Positions 49,093 to 61,264 of a DNA stretch of 64,000 bases are shown here, in pieces; position 1 is the first letter of the stretch; the number at the start of each line of letters is the position of its first letter. The notes below the pieces were generated by a model. That model had not been told where the DNA came from and ran no database searches. It was given only the letters and a program-made list of their open reading frames with translations. The translations under genes were made by a program, and so were the position numbers. This DNA is from Amblyornis subalaris (Eukaryota; Chordata; Aves; Passeriformes; Ptilonorhynchidae): the NCBI GenBank assembly GCA_018881555.1, contig JACAXG010000079.1, forward strand, positions 3,277,071 to 3,341,070, in the 5' to 3' direction.

Positions 49093-50543
49093 CAGAAGTG
49101 TTTAATAAAGTACTTTGTCAGAAAGTCGCTTGGAATTTTTTTTCCAGTACCTTGGATTCACCATTATTTTACTTCAGAATTTCCTTTAATGGTATCTAAA
49201 ACATTCAAAATGCTTGAGGCAGTCAGGCTCTAGCTGAAATATTTTCGTTAGCCAAAAGCATTTTGTCATAACAAAGCCTCCCAACTGACTTTCTGTGGTT
49301 GATTGTATTCTTTATTTGCCAGAACTTAAATAGCTTTTTGAAACTTACCTGATTTTTCAGAAGTAAAAATGAGAGAAAATTATGTCTTTGCTTGATTCAA
49401 TTGTACAGAGGTATGCTTATATTAAAAGGTGTGTGAACTGATGGGCTCCTGATGAGCTTTGGAAATTTACTGCTCAAGCTGGTGCTTGGTCTTGCTTAAG
49501 TTCCTGAACTTTGAGGAGTTGCCCCTTTGGACCCAGTTGCTGTAAGTGTACCAATGTTGGTGGAAGAGCAGGGATGCACTCTTGGACTGAGACCAGGTGA
49601 AGACATCCCAGATGGCAGGGACCAGAACTGCAGTTCTGGCAATGCTCCTGACTCTTACCCAATCTGTGCCCCCCCCCTCTCCTGTAGCTCATTTCTGCAG
49701 GTGATACATATGTCCCAAAAAGGGAGCCATTGTCCCTGTGCACTGCTATGTGTAGAAACAGAATTAAACATGATTTAACATTTTATTCTTACTCCGTAAC
49801 TACTGGCTACACTTCCCACATTTGTATCACTAGTCCAGGATGCTTCTTGTGTGCCTGTTCATCCTGGCCTCCAGGTCCCCACTTGAGATATCAGCCAGCA
49901 CTGCAGTCATCAGGACACATACAGTGCATAGCAGATTAATTTTGTATCTGCAGATACAGAATAAGACAAAATCAATAGAAAAGGTACAGTGGCTCATCAC
50001 ACCAGTAATGCCACTGGGTTATAGTACAGCTGATCTTTCATATGTTAAACGATCCGCATCAGGCCACAGAACCCTTTGAACATGCATAGAGGTTATGGCC
50101 CTTGAGTACTTATCCTTAGAAGAAGCAACTGTGGATCTGAATACATTTTGCAGTGCAACTGCAATCTGCAGATGTAAGGGAGAACTGCAGGCACACATAG
50201 GGCTCAATTTTAGCCTGCACACTGCAAGGCAAAGCAGCTCTCTTCTGGGGGTGACTGCCCAGACACTCAGTGTTTGATTCTGCACCAGTGAAGACACGCT
50301 TTGCAACTAAACAGCAGAGCTGTGTACTTTGTGGTTCAAGGCCTCAAAGAGTTTCCTGTAGATTAATTGCAAAATAATGTAATCCAGAATTGGTGTAACA
50401 TGCAGCTCTTGTCCTATTCATATCTATGTTCAGTGTATCTCTTCCTCTTCTAAACAAAATCTCCGCCGGCCAAACAGCCTGACAGCCTGTAATTTAAAGG
50501 GACTGAGGCTGGAAGGGTTTCTACTCATCTAGATTTCCTCTAA
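49093..50543. other. Non-coding DNA between two LTR elements
   Basis: Host-like DNA without recognisable genes or repeats. A C8 run lies near 49671-49678. Reading frames up to 95 codons are featureless. Confidence 0.55.
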
Positions 50544-51286
50544 TGTTGCGGTGGCTGAGCCTGTAGCAGGAGAGGCTGCAGTGGTAGGGCCAGCCACAAG
50601 AGTGACCGAGGAGCCAAAGGACCCAGGTGCAGTAGGAGACTGCTGGATGGAAGGCTCTGAGGTCTGAGGTCTCCCCCTTAGTCATGGTGAGGAAGGAGGT
50701 CTCCCCCATCTGGCCTAGTAACACTATGTTAATGTTCCCCTATTCGGTTGGCCTATTGGCCTGTCAGTCTTTGTACCCTTATACGGTTTTGTTCTAGTAA
50801 GTTCTTCCTTACTTGACGCCCCATTGGTCCTGTTACCCTGCTCCTCCCCTTGCCCTTACCTATTGGTTGTTGTACTGTAACCCCACCTCCTCTCCGCCTG
50901 CTGGCCCTCACCCCATTGGATTCTGATGCTCTCCCCGCCCCTTTGTCCCCTGGTATATAACCCTGGACCCTCCATTGTTGTGTGCTTCTTCTTCCCTGGA
51001 CTGTTCATGGAATAAACCTGTTTTGTGGAATACCGTAAGAAGAGCCCCTCCAACTCTTTGCCTCCAGTCGTATGCTCTTGTGTGTGAGTGCCTGCGCGTC
51101 CACTTGCGCGAGTGGGATAGGGTGTTTGCTGTGCAACTGCACCAACCAGTGACCCCTGAGAGGGACACTTGGTGACAAATGCGGCATCCCTATCCCACCG
51201 ACCACCGCACACCGCGTCACGGCACCGCCGAACGCAGGACGCTTTTGGGAAGGTCATGGCACGTACCATCTAGCCCCGTTGCAACA
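50544..51286 (+). mobile_element. Solo LTR, TGTTGC...GCAACA family
   Basis: Starts TGTTGCGGTGG and ends CGTTGCAACA, giving the same TGTTGC/GCAACA terminal inverted repeat as the provirus LTR at 42160-42738. Promoter features: ATTGG boxes at 50755, 50823, 50862 and 50915, a GC box at 50935, TATATAA at 50954-50960 and AATAAA at 51011-51016. Length is 743 bp. No internal retroviral sequence follows, so it is a solo LTR. Flanking hexamers (ctctaa and ttctta) match at four of six positions and could be a decayed target duplication. Confidence 0.8.
50755..51016 (+). promoter_or_regulatory. U3 promoter and polyadenylation signal of the solo LTR
   Basis: Four ATTGG boxes, a CCGCCC box and TATATAA lie in order, followed 50 bp later by AATAAA. 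The close spacing of TATA and AATAAA implies a short R region, as in the related 3' LTR. Transcription would run towards higher coordinates. Confidence 0.65.
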
Positions 51287-52091
51287 TTCTTAACACCTGT
51301 AAATTTACAGAAAGTTCAGTCTCCAAAAGGGCAGGGTCAGTCTTCATAGTGCCTCCTTTTCTTGGAGAGGAATGGGATGCAGCTATTACCTGGGGTTTTT
51401 GACTACTGGTGATTGCAGTCACCTCTGTCTCATTTCCTTCTCTTTGCCTGGGCTTTCTCCTTCTCTATTACAACCGTAGTGCAAACCAGTGGATATAATA
51501 ATGAGAAATATCCACGCTTTTGAAAAGCAGAATCACATAACCCCCAGACTGTCATAAGCACTGTCATGCTGGTGTCCTGTCCTCCTTCCTCCTGTCTAAA
51601 CCTCCTGTGAAAAGAAAGGCTTGTAAGCTCAGGGAGCAAAGGGTGCATAGAATGTAGCTGTCGAGAACCATTAATTTGATCATGTGCAGAGGCATGTGCA
51701 TGCAGTGGTTAATTAGGAACGTATCTTAGCATGACAAAATGGTGTGGAAGCTCCTCTGATAGCTAAAATGCCTCAGAGAAAACTGTTTTAATTTATTGTA
51801 GGTTTTACACTGATAAATTGTGATTCCTTTGCATGGGGTCCTCCCTCTAATTCTTCTCTGCTGAAAAGTGGGCCTGGAGTTTGACTCTATAAAGGCAGGA
51901 AATTCTTCAGTAGAGCAAAATGTCCAGTGTTGCTTGGTACTAGATGATAGGAAAGATGACAATTCTACTGAAGGTAATTAAATGTCTTTTAACCAGCTGT
52001 TCATTTGTAGCCTCTGCAGAAAATTTTTAGTACATTGACTTGAAACAAAAGAGAGTTGAAACAAATGTGTACCAAAAGCTAAAAAATGGAA
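51287..52091. other. Non-coding stretch, no gene seen
   Basis: Nothing recognisable between the solo LTR and the SINE. Confidence 0.55.
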
Positions 52092-52237
52092 CAAGATCAT
52101 AGAATATTCTGAGTTGAAAGGGACCCACAAGGATCATCAAGTCCAACTCTTGCATGAATGGCCCATACTGCGATTGGGCCCCCAACCTTGGTGTTAATAG
52201 CACCCTGCTCTAACCAACTGAGCTAATCTCAGGGTCA
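52092..52237 (-). repeat. tRNA-Ile/CR1 SINE (TguSINE1 type)
   Basis: On the minus strand the head reads 'ttagctcagttggttagagc' followed by 'ggtgctattaacaccaaggt', which is the A-box half and anticodon-arm region of tRNA-Ile. The B-box half is decayed ('gcccaatcgcag'). The tail is CR1-like and ends with ATTCTATG just before 52098. This head-tail combination is the passerine SINE family TguSINE1. The A box is well preserved. It is not a tRNA gene. Confidence 0.82.
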
Positions 52238-54422
52238 ACTAAATAAATAAACTTTTTTTTTTAAAGTTGTATCCTTACACTTCTGGCAGACCATTAAATC
52301 CACAGAGGAAGAAATATAGCCTTAAACTTTGCTTAGGAAGCTGGAAATGTACTGCTCCGCAGTACAAATATTTTTTTCAAGAGAGCATAGTAAACTACTC
52401 AGATGGCTGTATTCTGAGCTGTACAAATAATGCTCACAATACAAAAATAACAAGAAGGTTCACAAGTCTAGTCTTCCTTTTCTTTTTCTCCATGACTTTT
52501 TGGGTGGTCTCAGAAATCATGTTCTTGAGTTTTTCCACCCATAGCAGATGGAACAGGGTATTGAAACTTTAAGAAACAGTTGTTTCTCTTAAAAATGCTT
52601 GCTGAATACTTAAGTTGAGCAAGTAGTCTAAGAAACAAATGACTGATTAAAAGGCAAAACATACTCAATTGCATAGATTAAAAAATTCCCAGTAATTTCA
52701 TTGTCATAACTTTGAAAAATATTCTGACATAACTCATAGATGATTGTGGGTTCAATTTGTAAAGTGAAAAGTAAAGTGGGACATGAAAGGTCTACAAAAA
52801 GATAAGAAAATTAAATCTTTTAGTCCTTTGATGTAAGAACAATAAAGGAGTATAAAACCTGATGATATCCACAGAAATAAAATGCTTCTGCTTTTTAAGC
52901 CCAAACCAAAATTGGAATTTTTTTTCAGATTAATGTGGTTTTTTTCAGATTTATGTAGTAAGATCCGAATGCAGTCCTGATTTGACTCAAAATATTAAGA
53001 AAATTTTACTGAATTCAGTGAACAGCCTTAAGAAATATTTTAAAAATTGTTAAAATAACTCTTTTCAAAATTATATATTTTGGGCCTTTTTAAAGGAAGT
53101 CATTGAAGGTTGCATTTAGTTACATTTATTTTTCAAACTATTAATGGAATGAAATAAAATATGTTATTTTATGCCCACATCCCCCCCCCCTCCACGCTTT
53201 CCCTCCCCCACAGATTTTCCTCTCATGGTATTACACATCAGCTTGTGATTAATCACATAGCTCCAGACACATCTGGGATTCTCTGCTCCCTACTTAAGAA
53301 GAGAAAATAGTTTTCTTCTGAAAGTGGGAAGATGCAGACATACAAGCTTCCCTCCTGAAACCAACAGTGTCATCTCAGATTTGAGTATAAAGGAAGGTAG
53401 TATTTATCCTGTGCTTTTGTTTTATTTTTGTAAGAGTGGTATAAGAAAGAGGCTTTCTTGCATATGACAGCTGGATATAGAGTTCCAGGGACTTTTAGTG
53501 TGACCCAGAAGCATGTCCCCACTGTATTTAGTAATGCTGCGTAAATGGTGGGACAAGAGAGGTCCCTAGGTGTCCCCAAGGAATCTTCTGAGCCCCCCAT
53601 GGCATCCCTCTGGCCCCTGTGTGCGCCCCAGCCAGCACTCATCCCATGTACATCCTTCCTGTGGTGGACACGTACCCCCATGTCCTCAGCTGCTTGTTGG
53701 GGAAAGAAGCAAGTTTGGAGGGTCATTAAAGACGGCACAAGTCCAGAAGCTAATCCATTTGACACTTACAGGGTTAAGCCCAGAGACAGTGGCTAAAATC
53801 TCCTCAAAGATTTAAAGGTAAGGTGACTTTAGCCAGCTGAAGATCTGGTCAGTAGCTACCTAATGAACATTAATGATAGAAGAAATATGGTTAAACTTTT
53901 AGTCATTGCCTTACAGGCTGAGTTCTGTTTGAAATTTACAGCCTCAGCCAAATCAGTCTTCTTTCTGTGAAGCAAAGGCAAGAGCTTTTCCTGCATCTCT
54001 GCTTATGCATTATGGATCACAAAGCAGTGCCATACCTGAGTGGTGGCAGATTATGTGCATCACAGAAGGAATATGCATGCTCAATGAAATAGAGGGTTCA
54101 GCTGCACTTGGGTGGGTGGGGGCAGGGGGCGAAAGTAATTTTCATCCATTACTCAAAACATTTCCACAAATTACATGGGAAAAAATGTGGAACTTTATTC
54201 TCAGGGTATAAGCCAGTCTCTACACACTGCCTTTTCCTAATGTCCTGCCTGTTCTGTACCTGCCTGGAGATAGGAGTGAGTTCCTGAACACTTTTTCTCC
54301 TTTTCTGGTGCTGATGACTGGTGCACTGAGTGGTCCTGACTGAGCATAGCCAGTCCAAGGCTCAGAGCTCATTCTGTTTTCTTTTTGCATGTGCAGAGCT
54401 GTTGGATGAGAACAGTTTAGAC
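52238..54422. other. Non-coding stretch, no gene seen
   Basis: AT-rich DNA. A C9 run with C-rich sequence lies at 53180-53212. A minus-strand frame of 131 codons (53370-53765) has no domain. No gene was recognised. Confidence 0.55.
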
Positions 54423-55142
54423 TGTTGTGCTGCTTTTGGCTGTAAACCAGCAGGAGAAATTAACCCCACACTGAGAATACCTGGAGAGATTTTAGGTCAA
54501 AATTACAATTTTAGTAAAAAGGTTAAAATAAATGCAGTAATACAGAAACACGGGCTTAAACAAACTGACAGAGTCACGGTACAACCTGATACGCTGTTGA
54601 CCAGGATGGTAGCTGTGCAGTCCAGTTAGGCACTGGTCCTGCAGGAAGGCCTGGTGGCCCAGTCCCAGTAGTGGAGTGGAGTAGCTGAATCCAATTCCGA
54701 GGAGTGGAGTCCAGTCGAGAGTGGAGTCCTGAGAGCGGAGTCCAGTCGAGTCGAGGATATCTTCTCCCATCCAAAACCCTTGTTTTATGCTGTGCTTGTT
54801 GGCTGTCACCTCCCCCAGGGGCGGGGACTTTCACAGTGGAAGAGGATCTTCCCGATGTTCTATTGGTTGCTTCGGTAATGAGCTTAGATGAGCCCTAGGG
54901 TCCTCCGAGATGTTCCCGAGGGGTCTCAGAGATGATCCAGGGTCCTCTGATGGGGTTCAGGCTAATTAGTCAGGCTGGGTGGTGCTAATGGGCCATTACC
55001 TGAGATCAGATAACCAGGGTGGGTCTTGCTTCCTGTTGGCTGGAGTGCTTATCTCAGTTGAGATAAGGAGTCCCAGGTGTGTAATTATGAAATTTATCTA
55101 GCTTTTGTGGGTGGTAATAGAATATATAACTAACCCAGGACA
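54423..55142 (-). mobile_element. ERV LTR, probably solo
   Basis: On the minus strand the element begins TGTCCTGGGTTAG at 55142, a start common among avian ERV LTRs, followed by a U3-like region with a CCAAT box (plus-strand attgg near 54863), GC-rich sequence and a TATA-like CATAAAA near 54785. It then runs through a GGACTCC-rich repeat patch (plus strand 54671-54755) into AT-rich sequence. The lower edge at 54423 (plus-strand TGTTGTGC) is a guess; a clear terminal repeat and target duplication were not found. I place it as an LTR from its start and its overall layout. Confidence 0.55.
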
Positions 55143-56879
55143 ATTGTATTCAAAAGTCTGTATTGTAGAACAAACTTAACATATCACTAGACACACTGAT
55201 AGACTCACATATGCATATTTTTGCTAGAGGAAGTACCTGTGACTACACAAAGAGAAACAGCTTAAATAAAACACCATCTAGAGCAATACACTTTCTCTGG
55301 CACTCCCAATTTTTTAATGAGAAGAGGAATTTTAAAAAATGGTAGTTCTACAGTGTTTGGGAGATTGGCCGAAACATACACAATGCTCATGCAACCTCTG
55401 AGCTATGCTAAGGCCAGGCAGTTTTTGACAGGATATGGGTGCTCAAGCAGGGAAGAGAGCACAGACACTTATCTCCAGCCCTTCCGGCTGAACACAAGGT
55501 GAGTCCTATGGCTCATGGAGCACAAAGACTGGAGACCTTGGAAGGAGCACAAGGAGNGGGGCTGGAAAAGGATAGATCACTGTGCCTCCAAAGGCAATTC
55601 AGCTTTGGTACTCACTAGGACTTTATCACAGCATCTCCCTGTGCCTACACAAGGTCTGTATGCAGCCTCCTCAAGCCCAGAAAGAGTCTGTATGTCATGA
55701 GATACCACCAGTCTGCAGAAATAGGCAGAGTTTGGGTAGGAAAAGTCTCATGGTTTCCAGTCTTTCCCATCTATTGTGGGTTTTCCATTACTCTGCTTCT
55801 GGATGCCCCTGAAAAACCACAAGAACTTCCTTTCTTGTAGGATTTCATCACTTTTGCCTCAAAATGAAACTAGCCAAAATGAAAAACAGCTGGATCAAAA
55901 AGACATCTAGTAAGCAAATAAACAAAGAAATCCAGACCTTCAAAAATTAAGTTGATTTTAATTCTGTATCTGCTTTTGGCCAAACTATGTATTAATTTTT
56001 AGATCTTTTCCTTCCTGTCAGTTCATATGTTCTTTGCAAGAAGAATCATATTTGGTTTTAGTCTCCAGTCTCTTCTCTGTATTTCTGTTTTGCTGCCATT
56101 CAGCAACTGCTTTGCCACCATGTTCCTGCTTATGTCATGAGACCATATTGCTGGTGATTTAGGGCTTAAACTCCAAGCTTTTGGTCAGCACCTAGTAAAA
56201 AAACTATGTCTTGCTTCTTGTTATTTAGAATCTGAAACACTTTTGTCACTTGGGTTGATGCTACACGAAGACNGTTTTGTCTAAATCCTCTGAAAAGCTT
56301 TGTGGCTCTACTACCCCATTAGCCATGGTTTATATTTTAAGGCAAGTAAAAGGTCAACTCTAAAAACCTCACTAGAACTGAGGTGAATACGATCAATCAA
56401 TAATTAACACTGTTCACATCCAATAAGTCCGAATTCCTGTATACAGAATGTTTCTCTTGGCATATCACACTTGTCAGCTCCATTTTCAACTTGACCTGCC
56501 AGCCAGTGATAGCGACAAAACTATAGCAGGCATTCTCCAGGTTTTTGTATCTGGGGTGGGTACTAATTTTACGAATTAAGGACACAAGAATAACTCAGAG
56601 AAAGCAAGAGTTCCAGAGCAGGACTGCTGGGACAGGCCTCTGGATAATTACTTTTAATACAGATTATTGAAAAATAAGCTGTTCTGTGCTAAAAGAAAAT
56701 TATTTAGGGGTGTGAAAGAGGAGGGAAATGACCGTGTGTGCGTAAAGGACAGGGGACTGGAGGCAGTGGAGTCAAAAGTGGATTTTTCCAAAGGAAAGGC
56801 ACAGCCTGACAAGTTTTTCCCACACCGCTCCCCCATTAACGCCAGCCCGAAGTGAAAGAGCCACATTCTGTGTCTGCTC
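55143..56879. other. Non-coding stretch, no gene seen
   Basis: No gene or repeat was recognised. N bases are at 55557 and 56273. Confidence 0.55.
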
Positions 56880-57185
56880 GGTGCTGGGCCCCTCTTGGAG
56901 GGAGCGGTGGGGCCCGGCCGGAGCGCGGGCGGCTCCGCGGGTGGGTGCCCGCCGGCAGAGGCCTCGCTCCAACCCTGCCGTGAGGGAGGGCACGCTGTCC
57001 TCCCGGCCACGCCGCTCCTCATCTCGGCTGCTTTATGTTTTAGCCTCTTTGTTTCCCTTGTCCTGCTGCCAGCAGGGCAGACAGTGCAGGCAGTCAAGGA
57101 GCAGCTGCCTGCCGGAGCTCGGAGGCTCACGTCACACAAGCAGGGCTGCCGGGGCACAGCCAGCCGGCGAGGGGGTGAGGTTAGG
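56880..57185. promoter_or_regulatory. Second CpG-rich island
   Basis: About 300 bp of elevated GC with repeated CpG (ggcccggccggagcgcgggcggctccgcggg and following) in AT-rich surroundings. It could mark a promoter or an exon of an unplaced gene. A minus-strand frame of 215 codons (56654-57301) and plus-strand frames of 97-131 codons cross it; none has a recognisable domain or clear splice signals. Confidence 0.55.
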
Positions 57186-58466
57186 TGAAACATTAGCCAC
57201 GTTCTCTTGGCTTCCTGCCGGAGCCTTTCAAATATTTCTTTATGTGCTGCTGATGCTGTGCTTGTTTGGCATTTAAAAGGTATGCTCCGACAGGATTTCA
57301 CAACGAGCTGCCATTTTACAGTTCAAAACAGATGCAAGTTTATCACCCATGGAAATGTGTGTCTCCATGAACCCCTTCCTCTCCCCTCCCTCGGGGCTTG
57401 CAGCAGAGCCACTCCAGGCAGATCAATCATGAGGACTGTGTAATCAGCTAAAAATAATGTGAGTTATAAAAGTCTGGAAGCTGTTGTTCATTTTGGGATT
57501 TGAAGATTCAAATGTCGGTCAACACCAATGACTGCAGTATCTGGAGAGTAGTAGCTAAGGGTCAAATGTCCTTCTAAGGTGATTAACATGACTTGCAATC
57601 CTCTTCCTCAATGCCGGTTGCCAAAGTGTGTCTCCTTAGTTTCCCACGTTGCAGAGAACAGGCAGATATTCTTGAGAGTTCATCAGGAGCAGAATTTCAC
57701 CCTAGGTTTAGAAAAATAGTGTTGGAACGCAGAATGAACTGTGCCTGTATCGCTCCTCACAGATGCCAGTCAAACCAGTTCTTAAAGACTCCACCAGTGC
57801 TGCAGGCAACATGTGCCAGTGCTTCCTTGTCCTTCCCATTAGAAAGCTTCTCTTTATCCAGATGGAATCATGGGCTAGGTTCTTTACCTACCTGTCCAGC
57901 CACTTAAAGGTGGAGCAGCGACATGTTGCAACACTACTGGTGACTTGCAGAATGTCCTAAAGACTACATCCCCAAGGTCAGGGTGGGGATGGTGAGAGGA
58001 ATACTTTGGCAAAGCCTGGAGTGCAAATTAAAATGGCTGAAATATATCTTGTGCCCAGGATGAACAACAGAGAGGTCAGAGAAGTGAGCAGATGCAGGCA
58101 TGAGCTGTCACAGCTTATGTAGGGTTGTGTCTTAATTTTGTGCTGGGATTTGTAATATCATTGTCAGGGGAGACTAATGCACTGAAATGATTCTAACAAA
58201 GTGCTATTCTTTAAAGAATCAGGAGATTTGAGTATTCAGGGATCAAATAGTTTGTTTAATCTGGACTGGCTCTTTGACAAATTTTGCTGGCTGAACTGTT
58301 ATGCTAGTGCTGCGTTAACGCTATGAAAACAGGCAGAGGAATTTTTTTGATTTGTAAGGAATAGGTAATATTCTGACTACCTTCCAGGCAATTAGCACTG
58401 CTTTTGAGCTCATTTTGCTTTTGCATCTCCTGGAAGATATCATGCAAAGAGTAGCTTGAGTAGAAA

Positions 58467-58467
<1 letters not shown>
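57186..58467. other. Non-coding stretch, no gene seen
   Basis: Nothing recognised. The first 250 bp beyond the CpG island are repeat-free and of balanced composition. Confidence 0.5.

Positions 58468-58502
<35 letters not shown>
58468..58502. repeat. (AC)n microsatellite, about 17 units
   Basis: An uninterrupted ACACAC run of 35 bp. Pure runs of this length are usually length-polymorphic. Confidence 0.97.
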
Positions 58503-58508
<6 letters not shown>

Positions 58509-59169
58509 GAGCTTGCCAAGAGAGGTCACTGCAACATCCTCAGTGAATGCATTCACAAAGGCAGGAGACAACACACTCAAGGCTAGTCAGAGGGGACCAC
58601 TGCCTGCCTCTATGTTTCTGACTTCTCTCTCTTATAAGAGAGAAAGGCAGACTATGTGTGTTGCCAGTTCTTTTAGATGGACAGAGAGTGATACCCTTTT
58701 CTGTAAGAACTCCCTCTGGCCTCCTGAGAGTAGGAAGTTTCCGTCTGGCCCTCAGACTCTTAACTTCTAATTAATTTATTCTAGATCCTACCAGCCCACA
58801 TCTCCACTCTTCTCTTGCTCAACAATTAGTTATGCAACCCAAGGAAAACGTGGTATTAATTCGTGAATTTCCAAGCTCTGTTCCTGCACTGAAATCTTCT
58901 TGCCTATCTCTCTCTCCCATTTCTGCTGGTCCTGGATTCTCTGTCTCAGGGTGGAGGAAGGCAATGTTGGAGATGCTTCAATTTGCTGCCACTGCTCACA
59001 GATGTGGTGCTGAGGGATGGAGAGTGAAGGGGGAACAGAGTGCAAGATGACCCACTTTTCATTGTCTGATATCCATAGTGAATCATCTCACATGTCCTTG
59101 TGCATAACATGGATCAAAGGGTTTCCCTGCATTTGTTCCTGTTTGAACTATTGATTTTCTTTGCATAAA
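58503..59169. other. Non-coding stretch, no gene seen
   Basis: No recognisable feature. Confidence 0.55.
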
Positions 59170-59890
59170 CCAGCCAAGTTTAATTAAATTATGCTCAGTG
59201 ATGAAGAATCTACCCTCTGCTCCATGTAAATTGTTCCAGCAGTTAATTTCTCCTCTCAGCTGAAACCACATGCCTTATTTCTAAGGCAGATCGTCTAGAC
59301 AGATGTGCGTGAGAGCCCACTCCAAAGTTTTTCTCTAAATACAGGTACTTCTAAATTACTCCTATATGAGCCTTTCCCTTTGCTCTACTGAAGAGCTTCA
59401 GCTTTTGGAAACTCTTGCTGTAGGACACATTTTCCAGTCCTCAGTCATTCAGTGAACTCTCATCTGAAACCTCTTGAGTTGTACATGTGAGGCCAGGACA
59501 CTTTTAAACTGAGAGCAGTTACAGATTTTGTCCATAGCATCCAGAGTTCCCAGGTTCATATATACAAGGATTCCTTTTGTTGAAGCAAACACTTCCTCCT
59601 GTTGAGTTATCTGCCCTGGCCTCCCTGCAGACTGACTGCTTCTAAGGGCTCCATTAACCTGTGAGGATGACCTGAAAGATTTGTCCTTTAATGAATGACT
59701 TTACTTTTGGCTGTATTGAAAGTCATCTCAACTTGTTGCCTATGTGCAGTCTTCCAAGCATGTCACATTGCTCCTACTCAGGGACCTGATTTCTTCTTTA
59801 CTGACCGCTTCATCATTTCATGTGAATTTGGGTCTGTCCCTGCTCACTGAGCTATCCAGGCACTTCACATCAGATAAAATACATTAGAGG
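59170..59890 (-). repeat. Old CR1-like LINE copy
   Basis: In order on the plus strand: 'aatctaccctctgctccatg', 'ttgttccagcagttaatttc', 'ccttatttctaa', then 'gtaggacacattttccagtc', 'agtcattcagtgaactctca', and later 'ttttggctgtattgaaagtc' and 'atgtgcagtcttccaagcat'. These blocks follow the order of the reverse-complemented end of old amniote CR1 elements, as I remember them. Each block is heavily diverged, so this would be an ancient copy predating the passerine-specific elements nearby. The edges are approximate. Confidence 0.6.
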
Positions 59891-60507
59891 AAGAGAAACA
59901 AAAACTCCTCTGTCCCACCTGTGCTCCTGAACCACAAGGCTGAATCACATATCTTAGACTTTAATTTTGTTTGCCTAATAGAGATAACAGAGCTCTGGAG
60001 GAGAACCTCTAGCTCATCTCTCCTAATGAATGAGCAAGTGCCAAATTTGCTAGGCATGACTAGTTACACCAGTCAGTGACTTGTAGGCTAATGTCAGCCC
60101 AGGTGTCATTGTCATCTGATTGTTCCTGGAAGAGATGGTGAGTATCACTAGAGCTGTTACTGTAGGGAGACTTTCTAAATTACCACAGGAAACCTCCTCA
60201 TCCCATTGTAATGCAGACTGGACAGCAACCTCCAATCTCATCTCTCTAGCTCTGGCCGCAGCAGTGCGGGAGCCTTGTTTGATGCCTGATGATTGATGAG
60301 GGTGGAGACAGCTCTTTGCTTCAGGGGATGCGATCTGCTCCTGTGGGTTATGCCACCAAAATTAGGTCCCAAAGCTGATAAAAGTGAACTGCTGGGTAGT
60401 GCAGAAGGTACTGGAATTCCCTACAAGGCATAGGACCCTGTCTGTGATGTTCTGCATGAAATTCAATGTTGAGGTGTATTCAGAGTGCATCGACTAGACT
60501 GAGCCCT
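59891..60507. other. Non-coding stretch, no gene seen
   Basis: No recognisable feature before the LTR composite. Confidence 0.5.
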
Positions 60508-61230
60508 TGTTGTGGTTTGACACTGGCCAAACGCCAGGCACCCATGAAAAGCCTGCTCACTGACTCTCATCTGTTCTGCAACTGGACAGAGGAGAGAAAA
60601 ATTTAACAAAGGATTAATGAGTTGAGATAAGGACTGGGAGAAAACACTTTAAGGGCAAAACAGGCTCAACTTAATGAGATAAAGTGAATTTATTACTAAC
60701 AAGATCAGAATAGGAGAATGAGAAGTAAAATAAACCCTTAAGAACACCCTTGTCTCCCCCCAACCCCTCCCTCCTTCCCACCGAACGGTGCAGGGAGATG
60801 GAGTGGGGGTTTTGGTCAGTTCATCACCCCAGATGATCTTTCTGTTGCTCAGGGAGAGGAGTTGTTTCCCTGCTGCACTGTGGGGTCCCTCCCACGGGAG
60901 ACAGTTCTCCGTGAACCTCTCCAGCGTGGGTCCAAGCTCACGAGCAGCAGCCCTCGCAAAACTGCTGCAGCGTGAGTCCATCCCACGGGCAGACAGTCGT
61001 CCCAAAACTGCTGCAGCATGGGTCACTCTGCCACGGGGTGCAGTCCTCCAAGGACGGCTGCTCCAGCCTGGAAGCAAGGCCTCTCTCTCCACTGGGACTC
61101 CCGCCGGACCACAGCTTCCTGGTATCCACCCGCTCCGGCATGGGCACCTCCCCCACAGGCTGCGAGTGGACCCTGTGGACCTCCGTGGGCTGCACGGGGG
61201 CAACCTGCTTTCTCCATGGTAGAGGCAACA
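60508..61230 (-). mobile_element. ERVL-type LTR fragment, inverted relative to its neighbour
   Basis: The plus strand begins TGTTGTGGTTTGACACTGGC, the reverse complement of an LTR end closely like the one that finishes the neighbouring plus-strand LTR at 62376. The body contains a series of loosely repeated 'ctgctccagc/ctgctgcagc...tgggt...cacgggg' blocks of about 50 bp (about 60870-61200), characteristic of a long passerine ERV LTR family that I recall. The 5' part of that LTR is missing and the upper edge is set approximately. Open frames of 100-200 codons here are shadows of the repeated blocks. Confidence 0.65.
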
Positions 61231-61264
61231 ATTGGCTGGCTGGAAACATACCCAGTAAATCACA

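Noticed and set aside
52190..52237. tRNA-Ile-like sequence
   Set aside because: The B-box half is decayed and the sequence continues into a CR1 tail, so it is a SINE head and not a tRNA gene.
56654..57301. 215-codon minus-strand frame across the CpG island
   Set aside because: The sequence is unlike any family I know and frames overlap on the other strand; noted only as a possible exon region.
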